From the NCBI RefSeq assembly GCF_907164915.1, contig NC_061864.1, positions 2,406,389 through 2,470,388 on the forward strand: a stretch of DNA of 64,000 nt. The letters are read 5' to 3'. Below the pieces are notes generated by a model that saw nothing but the letters and a program-made list of their open reading frames with translations, was not told the DNA's origin and did not search any database. The position numbers were made by a program, and so were the translations under genes. Position 1 is the stretch's first letter. Each line of letters begins with the position of its first letter. This DNA comes from Impatiens glandulifera. Lineage: Eukaryota; Streptophyta; Magnoliopsida; Ericales; Balsaminaceae. Positions 49,779-62,238 of the stretch are shown here, piece by piece.

Positions 49779-51502
49779 ATGAGGAGTTACGTTGTCGGTA
49801 TTTTTGCCTTATTAATTGTGCTGGTGGTCATATTGTGCCTCACTTGTCGCTATTGTAGACGGAAAAGACGAAAAGATATGTTATTGATCAAACGACTAAA
49901 AGGTAAATTGTACATTTTTCTGGTTTGATCAGTTGATCGATTCTGGTTGCTGAGATAGATTATTAATGATCAATTTAGATGAAGCTGAGCAGGCCAAGAA
50001 GAAGAATAAGAAAACAATGAAGAAAGAGGAGAAGAAGAAGAAAAAAGAGGAAACAAAGAACAAGAAGAAAAAAGGCGAGGAAATGAAATTGACAACTAAG
50101 AAGTCGGAGATGGATAGTGCTAATAGTAGGGAAGAGGAGGAGAAAAAACGTGACATTGAGCTTGGGCTCGAAGATATTGTAGGATGTATCGACAACAATA
50201 CTAATGTTGTTGAAGTATTTAGTTTTGAGATCATTGTGGCCTCAACTAACAATTTCTCGTCTGAGAGTAAGCTTGGTGAAGGCGGATTTGGACCTGTTTA
50301 TAAGGTGAGTACAACTAAATATAACTTGAAAAGAAAGTCTTTGGTTATTTACTATGTTTTAATCAGGGGATACTACCGGGAGAAGGTAAGGAAGTGGCGG
50401 TGAAGCGACTCTCGAGTAAGTCCGGACAAGGATTAGTAGAGTTCAAGAATGAACTAAACTTAATAGCCAAGCTCCAACATGTGAACCTAGTGCAACTCTT
50501 AGGCTATTGCATTCAAGATGGTGAAAGGATGTTGGTTTATGAATATATGCCTAACAAGAGCTTGGATTACTTTCTCTTTGGTAAGTTGTCAATTTTGAAG
50601 TTATCTTTGACTAACATCTTGAAGTTAGCTTCTAAAAAGTGTTAAACATGCTACTATAGATTCAAGGATGAAAGAGCTATTGTCATGGGATAGGAGATTG
50701 CACATTATAGAAGGAATTGCACAAGGCTTACTTTACCTTCACAAATACTCAAGATTGAGAATAATTCATAGGGATTTGAAAGTTAGCAATATATTGTTAG
50801 ACGCGAATATGAATCCTAAAATTTCCGACTTTGGGATGGCTAGAATCATGGAGCTAACCGATGATATAGCAACAAATACCAAGAGGGTTGTTGGAACCTA
50901 GTACGTCACTATGTTGTATGCATTTTTCATTAATGTTTGAGGATCAATAATAATTTTTCTTTTGTTAGTGGTTATATGTCTCCAGAATACGCGATGGAAG
51001 GAAAATTTTCTATCAAGTCAGACGTTTTCAGCTTTGGAGTTGTAATGCTTGAAATTGTGAGCGGTCGTAGAAATAACAGTTTCTATTTCAGCGACGAGGC
51101 ACTCAACTTAGTAGGATATGTAAGTCTCATATTATAAATCGGTGAAAACCTAATATATTAATTAAATAAGTAACATTTTACTCATTTTGGTGTTTCTAGG
51201 CGTGGACTTTGTGGAACAGGGGAGATTGGTTAGAACTTGTTGATTCGACATTCTTTAAAACAAGTTATTGCGATGGAAATGCATTGAAAAGATGCATTCA
51301 TGTGGCTTTGTTGTGCGTAGAGGAGCGTGCCTCAGACAGGCCTACCATGACCGATGTCATTTCCATGTTAAGAAACAACAACCACGACTTGCCTACTCCA
51401 AAGAAGGCAGCGTTTTCCACTGGATCCGAACAAGTTGAGCAAGTTTCGAATTCAAACCATTCAGTAAATAAAATAACAATATCTATTCTCGAACCAAGAT
51501 AG
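49779..51502 (+). CDS. Membrane-anchored receptor-like kinase without ectodomain (CES101/S-domain RLK-type kinase)
   Basis: Exons 49779-49902, 49979-50304, 50367-50580, 50660-50900, 50969-51119 and 51200-51502 give 452 aa. It starts directly with a membrane segment (about residues 5-22, [19 protein letters not shown]) followed by a basic stop-transfer. A Lys/Glu-rich juxtamembrane stretch follows (about 42-90, KKKKKEE). The kinase is intact: [10 protein letters not shown] ending at 150, VAVK Lys163, HRDLK Asp260, DFG Asp278, and [12 protein letters not shown] in the activation loop. The C-terminal [12 protein letters not shown] tail is typical of G-type lectin S-receptor kinases such as CES101. 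Those proteins carry about 400 residues of lectin/PAN ectodomain that are absent here. No lectin exons were seen upstream. Confidence 0.88.
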
Positions 51503-52549
51503 GTTCTTATATGTTCTTACTAGATATATACTAAGAGATTTTTTATAAATAGATTGTAATATGTACAAACTTTGATTGAAATACTGCTCTCTTGTTGATG
51601 GGAAGAAAACCTATTGAGAGACTCAATTGAATTGTCTTCATCAATCCAACATAAAAAAGGGGTTTTGAACTATTAAAATAATACAACAAAAACAAAAAGT
51701 ATAGGAGTTTGAAATCCTAATCACAAAAATGTTCAAAGTGTTTACTTTTCTACCAACTTTACTTTTATATAAAATAACATTAGAAAATTTAAATATATAC
51801 TTATTTTTGTTATAAAACAATTACACCACTATCAAGATGCACATCAATATATCATTCAAAATAAAATATGATTAATATGCAACAAAGTCTCTTTTAATAA
51901 AGATAATATATGGCTGCCCTAAGCCAAATTTTATTTTCTTAAAAAAAATATCAATAAAAGAGTTAAAATAATCTCTTATAATATATCAAGATTATATTGT
52001 ATTCTAAACCTAATCAAGGTAAAAAAATGCAAAATGCACAGATTTATTATAATATTTTTATTTTCATTTCAATAAAAATAATTGTTAATCTTAAACATTG
52101 ACCAAGTATTTTGAAATGTTAGCAAAATAAATAATACTTAATAGATGAAAAAAAACTGAAGATGATTGTTTCTAATCAATACTAATATTGAATTTTAGAA
52201 TAAATATATCTCAACTAGGGTTTGAAATGATTGCGAATGAGAAGATAGATGAAATTTCATTCAAATATGGGATGGGAATGCAAATGTGTGTAACCGATAC
52301 AAAACATTCTTGGGGGTCAAAATTACATTCCAACCCTTTAACTATATCTAAAATTGGAAATTTGAACATGATTTGTTTGAATATTTCTATTTTTTATTCG
52401 AATTGTCCTACTGTTTTTTCCAGTTTAATTGATAGTTTAAGGTAGATGAGGTGAGATGGTATTTTGTGTATGATTTCATTTTCATTTTACTAAAAATATT
52501 TATAAATAAAATTAAATATATAACATCTTTAATATATATATATTTTTTT
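51503..52549. other. Intergenic AT-rich sequence
   Basis: 3' flank of the kinase gene. A short plus-strand open frame at 52188-52445 has no recognisable motif and biased composition. Nothing else seen. Confidence 0.5.
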
Positions 52550-53365
52550 ATATTTTAAAATTTTTAAGTTGATTTTTTATAATAATATAAAATTTCAATA
52601 TATTATAATATATTTAATATTAAAAAGTTATTTATAAAGAAAATTATTTATAGAAAATATGTCAACAGTGTCACCCGGTGTCAAAGGGACAGTAAAAAAA
52701 TTACAAAATAGAATTGAAGGTATGGTAAACTTATTTTCCATACCATCAGTAAATATGACAGAAAAATTAACTTTACTTTAAATATAAAAATGTTTAAGGA
52801 ATGTTATCAAAATCCAAAATAATTTAAGATTATGTTTGTTACAATAATTTTTTACTTTCTTTAATTAAGTTTTTTATTTGGTATCTATTGCCTAATATAA
52901 CTTAATTATTAGATTAACTTAAATTTAAAATTTAAGTTAATTCACCAATTTATTTAATTTATTTTTCATATTTAAAAAAAAAGTTAAGTTTATTTTTTAT
53001 AATAATATAATTTTTTAATATATTATAATATATTTAATATTAAAAAGTTATTTATAAAATTTATAAAAAAAAAAATTATATTTAAAGAATATAATAACAG
53101 TGTTACTCGGTGTCGTGATAGTAAAAAAATTCCAAAATGAAGGTATGGTAGACTTATTTTCCACACTATCAATAAATATGACAGAAAAATTAAAATACTT
53201 TAAATATAAAATTGTTTAAGCACCGTTATTAAAATCCAAAATAATTTAAGGTTGTGTTTTGATACTATAATTTATCCCCTTCTTCAATTAAAATTTTTAT
53301 TTGATATCTATTACCTAATATAACTTAATTATTAGATTAACTTAAATTCAAAAATTAAGTTAAAA
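52550..53365. repeat. Two direct copies of a ~390-bp non-coding unit
   Basis: Copy 1 (about 52550-52945) and copy 2 (about 52976-53365) share, in order, TTTTTTATAATAATATAA, ATATTATAATATATTTAATA, AACAGTGT[CT]AC[CT]CGGTGTC, GAAGGTATGGTA, AATATGACAGAAAAATTAA, AAAATCCAAAATAATTTAAG and CCTAATATAACTTAATTATT. The first part also resembles sequence near 61050. No coding potential. It ends about 350 bp upstream of the SWIB gene. Confidence 0.8.
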
Positions 53366-53626
53366 AATCTATTTTGATTATTACCTAACTTTGAACTTAG
53401 TCCAACATCTAAAAAAACTAACGATAAAAATAAATAAGTTATTATATATAAAAATCAAAATAATTTTAAAATACATTCTCAACATTAATTTTACAGATTA
53501 TTATTCAATTTATATCTCAAATATTTTAGAAATTTTTTTGTCTAAATTATTTATATTTTATTTATTCAACTTAATTTTTATTAATACGATTTGGAAATGG
53601 ACGCGTTTTGGTTAAGCGATGATCGC

Positions 53627-53634
53627 TATAAATA
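53627..53634 (+). promoter_or_regulatory. TATA box of the SWIB gene
   Basis: TATAAATA lies 80 bp before the ATG at 53714, in a locally GC-richer stretch (ACGCGTTTTGG, GCGATGATCGC). Confidence 0.6.
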
Positions 53635-53713
53635 CAAACCAAAATAACGAAAACGCATAAGCCCTAGGATTCTTACTGAAGTGAAGAAGAGCGTTAGGAG
53701 AAAAGACAAAGAC

Positions 53714-54611
53714 ATGGCGTCATTCTACACCAGAGTGTTTGGGGCTGGCCGCACAGTGCTGATGGCAGCCGCAGAGAGCGCCGCGGCCGCAAAGATCCCT
53801 ACTTCGGGCGCCGCGGCTGCGGTGGAACGCCGTCCTTTGGGTATAATGAAGCCGATGCAAGTCTCTCCTGCGCTCAACGATTTCCTTGGCGTTCCAGAAG
53901 CGGCGCGTTCTGATGTTATGAAGAAGGTCTGGGACTACATCAAGCTGCACAATCTCCAGGTATCTCTTTCTCATTTCTTTAGTTTCTGTCTTAAACCTAT
54001 TAATCGCTTGACCCGATAATTACATCCATTTTCTGCCTTCAGTTTTCATTAGTCTTATATGAACATTGCTGTTTGTTATGTAACTTTCATTTCTGTATTA
54101 TGGGCTAATGTTGATACATATGAAGTTGGATTAGTTCAGCTATTATGACTTAGGTTTTCAATTTGACTAGATTGGCTGTCATTTTGTATTGTAAATATCA
54201 TCTTCATTATAATACAGTATTGGGCACAATCCAAATCCACCTAGAAAACCTTGCATAATGAAGTCCCCTGAATAGATTTATGAACATAATTTCTGATATG
54301 TTTGTTGTAGTCTTCACTTGATATTCCACAGCCAAATATCCATGATTTCCTCTTGTGAATCTTCTTTCTTCTCCATCAAATGATGCTTTCTGATATTATG
54401 AGTTGATAATACTCTACTTAAATGGTTTGTTTTCTTCAATCAAAATGCTAATACATTGCTTTAACATATGATTGTTCGACCTTTGTAGAACCCTAGTAAC
54501 AGGAGGGAGATACTCTGCGACGATAAGCTAAAGACAATTTTCGATGGAAAGGAGAAAGTTGGGATGCTAGAAATTGCAAAACTGTTGTCTCCACACTTCA
54601 TCAAACAATAA
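53714..54611 (+). CDS. SWIB/MDM2-domain protein, probably organellar
   Basis: Two exons (53714-53959, 54489-54611) give 122 aa. The first about 40 residues are rich in Ala, Ser and Arg with almost no acidic residues (MASFYTRVFGAGRTVLMAAA), like a mitochondrial or plastid presequence. The SWIB domain fills about 43-122 (MKPMQVSPALNDFLG, VWDYIKLHNLQNP, ILCDDKLKTIF, KEKVGMLEIAKLLSPHF). Plant single-domain SWIB proteins of this size are often sent to organelle nucleoids; the longer ones belong to chromatin remodelling complexes. Start chosen at the first ATG after the TATA box. The exon 1 coding part is clearly GC-richer than its surroundings. Confidence 0.92.
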
Positions 54612-55178
54612 CTGGTCTGCTTTGGTTAGCTCCATGTATCTCATGGCTAGGTTTTGGAAAAATTAGGATTAAAAACACTTGTTTTTTTATGGGTGATGAT
54701 TGTGGTCTTATTATGTACTGAAAATGTTATCTTTCTAAACCTGTTTTGTTGGGATTATAAGGATGATGCTTCTTTTACATTTTGTCGAAACCTTGTCACT
54801 TTCTACTACTGTGATTGATGTTGGGTCATATTCTAGATTTTAGAATTGCAATAGTCTGTTGATGTTCTTGTCTTGGTTTTTTTCAAAAGAATTGCAATAC
54901 AGAGATAAACAAACAGAGCATAGTACACTGTGCAATATAGAATAATGCATTTTTAAGTTATAACCCACATCAAACAAGGCATAGAAAACATGAAATAAGC
55001 CAAAATAAAGATCCTTATTTGAAATGGATGAACATCTTCTGATGATGCATAGTTCCAAACAAATGGATCTTCCAAAAACACCATCAAATGTCTATTTCTC
55101 TGTCTGTCTTCCCTTTGCCATAAGGCGTCTATAACGAAATCAAATATTAGTTTGTCAGCATACAGAACAGGACCAACT
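54612..55178. other. Spacer between SWIB gene and kinase
   Basis: SWIB 3' flank and kinase upstream sequence. Open frames here are shadows on the minus strand. No TATA box stands out. Confidence 0.5.
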
Positions 55179-56394
55179 ATGCGGTTCAATGTGTTCTCCG
55201 AAAGAGAATTTTGGGCCATTGTTGCTGTAGTTGTAGTTTGCCTTCTCACCCTTCTCTTAAGATGGTGGAAGACCGAATTGGCTAGAAAACATGAAGTGGA
55301 TTTGTCTTCTAAGAAACCGTCTGTGAAAGAAATATTAGCTGCTCCCGAGCAGAATAGTCCTGTTTTGAGGGGGAAATGTTGCTTGGACGTTGTTATGACG
55401 AGGACTTTTGGGGTGGAGGAGGTGAGGGCGGCCACAAAGAACTATCGAATTCGGATTGGTGTGGGGGCGACATCATACGTGTACCTGGCGGAGCTTGAGG
55501 GCGGTAGGCTGGCGGCGGTTAAGCGGGTGATGGAGGAGAAAGGTGGGAGTAAGAAGGTGTTCTTGGATGAGGTATCGGTCTTGCTCAGGATTTCTCATCC
55601 CAATTTGGTGGCCATGTTGGGTTTCTGCTTTGACAAAGGAGAGCAATTGTTGGTGTTGGAATATATGCCCAACAAGAGCCTGTTTGATCGGATGCACACC
55701 AAATACGGTCAGTCTAGGGGAGTGTTGTCGTGGTCCAACCGCATGACCATCGCTCTAGACGTTGCTCGAGCCCTCGATTACCTCCACTCTGTCGCGGATC
55801 CCCCGGTTATCCACCGCGATGTTAAGTCCTCCAACGTGCTGCTTGTGGATGATTCTCGAGCCAAACTCGCAGACTTCGGTTTGTGTAAACTTGGCCACGA
55901 CCCCCAAACCGCTCAAACACCTACCATCATCAAGGGCTCCTTCGGTTACCTTGATAACAACTATCTCAATACTGGACGAGTATCTCCTAAGAGCGATGTT
56001 TATAGTTTTGGAGTTCTCCTTCTCGAATTAATCACAGGTTAATCAAGTCCTCATTTTCTTATTTTATTTTAAAACAAACCGGTTACACCACCTAGTCTGG
56101 CCATCTTTTATAGGGCTCAGGTCAACTCAAGGATCGACGACACTAGCCGAGTGGACGCAGGAGCGGAGGATAAGGAGCGATGACCCGGAGATTTTGGCGG
56201 GGCTGTTGGACCCAAAACTGAAGGGGGATGCAAATTTGGAACAATTGAAGGTATTAATAGACATTGTAAACTTGGCTCTTATTGACATTTCTGGAGCAAG
56301 GCCGGATATGAGTTATATTACAAGTAGAATCTCAAATTGTTTGGAATCATCCAACCATTTTGAGATTAATCAAGACTTGTCTGTCTCTAGTTAG
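55179..56394 (+). CDS. Membrane-anchored Ser/Thr kinase with minimal N-terminus
   Basis: Two exons (55179-56037, 56114-56394) give 379 aa. One membrane segment at about 11-28 (FWAIVAVVVVCLLTLLLRWW), no cleavable signal peptide and no ectodomain. The kinase starts at about 80. The P-loop reads GVGATSYVY, lacking the third Gly; Lys115 in AAVKR, Asp214 in HRDVKSSN and Asp232 in DFG are present, so catalysis is likely. KGSFGYLDNNYLNTGRVSPK is the activation-loop region, with the APE-type motif replaced by LDNNYL as in several plant RLK groups. The region after LLLELITG is short. Exon 1 codons are GC-richer than the neighbours. Subfamily not assigned. Confidence 0.85.
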
Positions 56395-58260
56395 TTAACT
56401 CTTAGATTTTATTTTTAATTCTTCACTTATATAAAGTACAGTACTTGTATATATACTTATTAGTGTTTATGTGGTTTTTAAGAATTTTAACTTGGAACAA
56501 AACTATGATAAATAAATGAAAAGGGTTGAGTTGCATTGAAAATTTCAAAAAATAAGAAATGCAATTAACTAATTTAAAGGGAGTCTAATCTATTAGTTCA
56601 TTTATTTGTTTGATGTTGGGTTATTTGTAATTTTGTTTAATTAAAAAATATGTTTTTTAGGTTTTAGTTGGTACAATTAATATAATATATTTAAATTTTA
56701 TAAAATTAAATTAAAATAATGAATTAGATTAGAGAGAACAAATGAGATATACATGGTGTTAAAAGTTAAAAAAAGAAGATAATTATTAAAAAATATTTAA
56801 ATTGTTATATATTTAAATTGTTATATAATCAATGGATTAAATTATTTGAGATGATTGCTTTCTCATTCTTAAATTAAATGGAGCATAAAATGGTTTATGG
56901 GCTGGTGCACATCCATTAATCCGAATCTTGAATTGGGTATCTGTCTCTATTCTTTTTAAATTGTGATTTGTATTCGATCCGGTATCCGATCATTATCAAA
57001 TTCGAAAACATCGGATCAGCCAGCCGGATTAGTTACTAATCGATCCGATTTTTTTTCATATTTCTAATTTTTTTTTATAATTAATTATTTAATAATATTT
57101 TTGTTTGGATAAACAAATAATTATTTTAATTGACGAAGTTGTTTATCGAAAATTATCTAATACCATTTTAAACTAATAATAAAAGTAGCATAATTATTCT
57201 TAATGCCATTAGTTTTTGTAATTTTTATAAATATGTTATTTTATTTTAAAATTATAAAACTTATCGAATAGGCTTCGGGTATCCGAATTCTTTTTTGTCC
57301 GATTCGTATTCGATTCGAAAATTCGGTAAAAATATTTGATTTAATCGATATCCAAATTCGATCCATCGGATTCAAATTTTTTCCGATCGAATCGACCGGG
57401 TTGACGAATCAAATCTTTCTTATCGAAAATTTTTCCCACTTAGTGCATAGGAACCGTGGCATTTTGTACATTGCCCTTCTTTCTTGTCACGTGTTCATTT
57501 GAGATTAAAGTGTTATTTGGTTTGAGATTTTTCTTTTAAATTAATTAGTTTTGATAATTAATATTTTAACACAACTAAGTATTATTGACCTATTAATTTC
57601 ACAATAAACCAAAATGATCTAGAATCAAAATTCCACAAGTTTTTTTAGTCAAATTATTATTGAGATTATAATACAAACCAAACAAATCCTTATCTTCTTA
57701 AATCCTAAATATATGTTTTTGTCACATTGTACCTCTTCAAAATAAGCTGCCACCTCTCTCATGAACAAACAAACCCGATCCATATCCAAGTCCAACTCAA
57801 ATAAATTTCATCACAAATAAGCAAAATTTAATATTGATTTGTTTGTTTAAGAAAATATAAACTGTAATTTTGTTTTGTTTTTTATTTTATTTTATAAAGT
57901 TATTAAGCCATTAATAAAAAAAATGAAACTTCAACTTAAGACAGTTAACAAGAATTTGAACATTAAACTTCAGATAACTAAGATAACTCAGTCAAAAAAA
58001 ATAAATTATAATTATAATTTATTATTTTTAGTTCTTATAAAATAAGTTAAGTTTTATTAAATTCATTAATTTTCCAATCACGACTTTGACTTATATAAAC
58101 ACCTTTTTAGTTTTATTAAATTTTCATTTTGCTAAAAAAACAGGATGTTAAACTTATTTACTTTTTTTTATCAAAATAAAATTTATTTACAATAATAATT
58201 AAAAAAATATGATAATTATAATATTTTGAAAAAAGGTCCATGATGAGTTTCTTAGCTTAT
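56395..58260. other. Intergenic; degenerate ATCCGA/CGAAT-rich repeat at 56900-57430
   Basis: Mostly AT-rich. The part 56900-57430 is dense in words such as GGTATCCGA, TTCGGGTATCCGAA, ATTCGATCC and CGGATTAGTTAC on both strands, separated by an AT-rich centre, as if two halves of a divergent dispersed repeat. No ends or coding sequence were found. The remainder shows nothing. Confidence 0.4.
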
Positions 58261-58267
58261 CTTTCAT

Positions 58268-58275
58268 TATAAATA
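58268..58275 (+). promoter_or_regulatory. TATA box of CYP707A
   Basis: TATAAATA lies 71 bp upstream of the ATG at 58339. Spacing is normal for a plant TATA promoter. Confidence 0.55.
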
Positions 58276-58338
58276 ATAAATGGCAAGGATAAAAGAAAGA
58301 GATGTATCTTGCAAAAATAAAATAAAAATAAGAAATAC

Positions 58339-60220
58339 ATGTTGATGGAGTTCACAAGCATAATAATAATAAGGGCCACCGTTTTTGTGATGTTCTTCTT
58401 CTTCTTCTTCTTGACCTTCTTCCTCAATCATTTCCTTCTCAAGTTGAGCCGTCGCCGGAAACTTCCACTCCCGCCCGGGACTCTCGGCTGGCCGTACATC
58501 GGCGAGACTTTCCAGCTTTACTCGCAGAACCCAAATCTCTTCTTTGCCGACAAAATTAAAAAGTTTGTATCTTGATCAAATTAAGTACTCTGTTTTTCTA
58601 TTATGTGACTTTTGATTTTGATTTTGATTGATAGATTTGGACCCATATTCAAGAGTCACGTATTGAAATGCCCATGCGTGATGATATCTAGTCCTGAGGC
58701 GGTGAAGAAGGTGCTGGTGTCGAGAGCTCATCTCTTCAAACCGACATTTCCGACAACAAAAATGAAGATTATGGGAGAACAGGGCCTGTTTTTTCATCAG
58801 GGTGATTATCATTCCAAGCTCAAGAAGCTTTTACTAAGAGCTTTCATGCCGGACGCTATTAGAACCATGATCCCTTCTATCGAATCTATTGCACTAAACT
58901 CTCTTCAAACATGGCCAACTCAACTCACTCTCCACACCTTTCACGAGATGAAGACTGTAAGTAATTATATAAACTTGTAAGCAAATTGAAAGTTGAAAAC
59001 ATTCTATAAACCCTAACTCAATCAACATTCTATTACTGTAAGTACGCATTCAATGTCTCGTTGCTGTCAATATTTGGAAAAGAAGAGATCATCGACCGAG
59101 AGAAGTTCAAGAAATATTACTATTCCATGGAAAAGGGTTACAATTCTATGCCAATAAATCTACCAGGAACATTATTCAGCAAGTCCATGAATGCCCGGAA
59201 GAAGCTAGCACATTCCTTAACCGAGATCATCGCCCGTAGAAGAGAGACCATTCTCTTAGGTGGCCACAAAGATTTGCTAGGAACCTTCATGGAGGATAAA
59301 ATGGACATAACCGACCAACAAATTTCCGATAATATTATCGGACTAATCTTCGCTGCCCGCGACACCACCGCAACCGTACTCACATGGGTCATCAAGTACC
59401 TCTCCGACAACCCTATCATCCTTCGAGCAGTCGTGGTAAGCCAAATCAACGCCTCATTTTTTTGAAAATTCTTTTGTGGGTAACTAATTAATGTTTGTTT
59501 GTGTAGGATGAACAAGTGGCTATAAGGAAGGACAAATTGGAGGAGAATCTGACTTGGGAAGACACTAAAAAAATGTCAATTACTAATAGAGTAATTCAAG
59601 AAACATTAAGGGTGGCTTCTGTTTTGTCATTCACTTTTAGAGAAGCTATTGAAGATGTTGAATTTGAAGGTACAATAATATTTTTGTACAAATAATATTG
59701 ACAAATATATAATATATCTTACTTTCAGGTTATCTTATACCCAAAGGATGGAAAGTCATGCCGTTATTCAGAAATATTCATCACAACCCACAAAATTTCC
59801 CGAATCCTGATAAGTTTGACCCTTCCAGATTTGAGGTAGTACTTAATTTGAAGTAGTAAAAAAGTAATAATTAAATTAATAATAGTTATGTAATTAATTA
59901 GGTGGCTCAGAAGGCCAATACATTCCTGCCATTTGGAAATGGGGTGCACTCATGCCCAGGAAATGAGTTGGCTAAACTGGAGATGTTGGTCATCCTACAT
60001 CATTTGACTACAAAATACAAGTAGGTGATCATCATAGATCTCTCTTGTAAATTAATTTAATATCATTAAAATTCAAATTGAAAAAGAAAAGAATCATTGA
60101 TTGAATGAATGTACATATATATATAGGTGGTGTTCAATCGGGCAAGGAAGTGGGATTGAGTATGGGCCATTTGTTCTTCCCCAAGATGGTCTGCCCATCA
60201 GTGTCTCTCTCAGGCTCTAG
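58339..60220 (+). CDS. CYP707A: Abscisic acid 8'-hydroxylase, cytochrome P450 CYP707A
   Basis: Seven exons (58339-58562, 58635-58956, 59043-59435, 59507-59669, 59729-59835, 59902-60020, 60127-60220) give 473 aa. N-terminal membrane anchor at about 10-30 (VFVMFFFFFFLTFFL), then PLPPGTLGWPYIGETFQLYS, CPCVMISSPEAVKKVLV, KGYNSMPINLPGT, I-helix AARDTTATVLTW, ExxR in QETLR, PKGWKV(M)PLFRNIHH, and heme loop PFGNGVHSCPG with Cys421. The ordered motifs are specific to CYP707A. It hydroxylates ABA at C-8' to start conversion to phaseic acid, at the ER. The exon 1 donor is GTTTGT directly after AAAAA; the in-frame alternative GTATCT would break the frame. Two Met lie close at the start (MLMEF). Confidence 0.95.
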
Positions 60221-60472
60221 CAGTTAGTTCATGCTCATTACTATACTTAAGTCATAAGACATAACATTCTAATCTTCATCTTTCTATCAACTTTAATTTC
60301 TCCATTTATGTTATAATGTTTCTTTGTCTTTTCTTCCACCAACTTTTGACAAAAATTTACATTTCTTAATATTTATTCTTTGCATTTTGTAAAATAGGTC
60401 AAGAGTTAATATATTTATTTTAAAATATATATGTTCTCTATTGAGAATAATTCAACTACTAGCTTTCTGAAG

Positions 60473-60506
<34 letters not shown>

Positions 60507-61465
60507 TTTTAACTATATTTATAATGTCAATGTATATCAATATTTCATTTTTCTATTAATTTAAATAAAATTTAATTGATTATATTAATTTAATTTGAAG
60601 AAAGATAAATAAAATACTATTCATAATGATTTTTGGAACTTATTTTTGTAGAATGATTAAAAGATAAATTATGAAAAACAATTGTGGTAAAAAATACTCT
60701 ACAAAATATAAATAACTTTATAAATGCAAATAAATCAAAAAAATTTCGTGATAATTTTTTTTGATAAATAAATTTAACATGTATTAATATATAATAGTAA
60801 AAATAATTAAAAAAATAAATAAATAATATTTTAATTATTGAATTAAGTAACGTGATTAATGAGAAAAAAAAAATTATGGATAAAAATTGTAAACAGTCCT
60901 GCAGTTTTTTTATCTAAAACCAAACTGATATAGAAAGAGATGATATTTGTATCTCCTTCTCTAAGTTTACTCAAACTCGGTCATAATTACTAATAAATAT
61001 AATTGAATATATAACATTATTAATATATTTAATTATTTTAAATATTTTAAATTTATTTTTTATAATAATATAAATTTTCAATATATTACTATATATATAT
61101 ATAATATTAAAATATTTGTTTCATATAGTTTTATTAAATAACTTTTTTATATTTTTTTAATAATATGGTATAGCTGTGTCTGTGGAGATTATTCAAAACG
61201 AATTTATAATAAAAAAATCTCTGAAGTGGGGCTGATCTTCTCTATTGTCATCCTAAGAAAAATGCTGAGACAATGTTTTATTAGGAAATTTTACAAATAA
61301 AGAAAAAACAACTAAACAAGTTCCAACACTATAAATAATTTTAGTTAAAAAAATTAAAATTAAAATAATAAATAATATTTAATAATTAAATTAACAAAAT
61401 AATTTCATAATATGTTATTATAATAATTTTCAAAATTAGATCGGGAAATTAGTTAATTCGATTGG
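60221..61465. other. AT-rich spacer downstream of CYP707A
   Basis: (TA)n at 60474-60500 and 61088-61102, with poly-A/T runs. Some similarity to the 52.5/53.0-kb repeat near 61040-61100. No gene seen. Confidence 0.5.
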
Positions 61466-61466
61466 A

Positions 61467-61792
61467 ATTCACACTGAACTCGTAGAAGAATTTTGAGTTA
61501 ATTTATATGAATTATTATTAAATTATTAAAAATAAACAAAATTAAACATAGAATATTATAAAAAAATATATGTTCGGATGTTCGTGTAGTAAATAACCTG
61601 AAATCAAGGTCATATAATAATAAATAATAATAATAATAATAATAATATATCACATTGAACTCGTAGAAGAATTTTGAGTTAATTTATATGAATTATTATT
61701 AAATTATTAAAAATAAACAAAATTAAACATAGAATATTATAAAAAAATATATGTTCCGATGTTCTTGTAGTAAATAACCTGAAATCAAGGTC

Positions 61793-61830
<38 letters not shown>

Positions 61831-61999
61831 TATTACATTGAACTTCTTCATAAGAATTTTGAGTTAATTTATATGAATTATTATTAAATTATTAAAAATA
61901 AACAAAATTAAACATAGAATATTATAAAAAAAATATATGTTCCGATGTTCGTGTAGTAAATAACCTGAAATTAAGGTCATATTGTAAAAATGTTGTTAC

Positions 62000-62089
<90 letters not shown>

Positions 62090-62095
62090 TATCAA
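61467..62095. repeat. Three tandem ~185-bp units, each ending in (TAA)n
   Basis: Each unit contains CA(C)ATTGAACT, GAAGAATTTTGAGTTAATTT, AAATAAACAAAATTAAACAT, ATATATGTTC[CG]GATGTTC, AGTAAATAACCTGAAAT and AAGGTCAT, followed by a (TAA)n tract. The tract grows from about 8 to about 11 to more than 30 repeats (62000-62088) across the three units. No coding potential. Confidence 0.9.
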
Positions 62096-62158
62096 TTTTC
62101 ATTTACTGAAGAAGTGGTATAAACAATGGAATATTTTTGGATGGAGTTGCCCTATGTT

Positions 62159-62238
62159 GACACGTGTCTTAATTCGTGGCTACGTAGGAAAAGCGATGTG
62201 CACAAAGGCCGCCACGTATGATCTCAAATCCACGTGTC
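62159..62238 (+). promoter_or_regulatory. G-box / ABRE-type motifs
   Basis: GACACGTGTC at 62159-62168 and CCACGTGTCA at 62230-62239, with CCACGTA between them at 62212. CACGTGTC is the core of ABA-response and bZIP G-box elements. They lie about 400 bp upstream of the start codon at 62636, just before a CT-rich leader. Confidence 0.55.
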
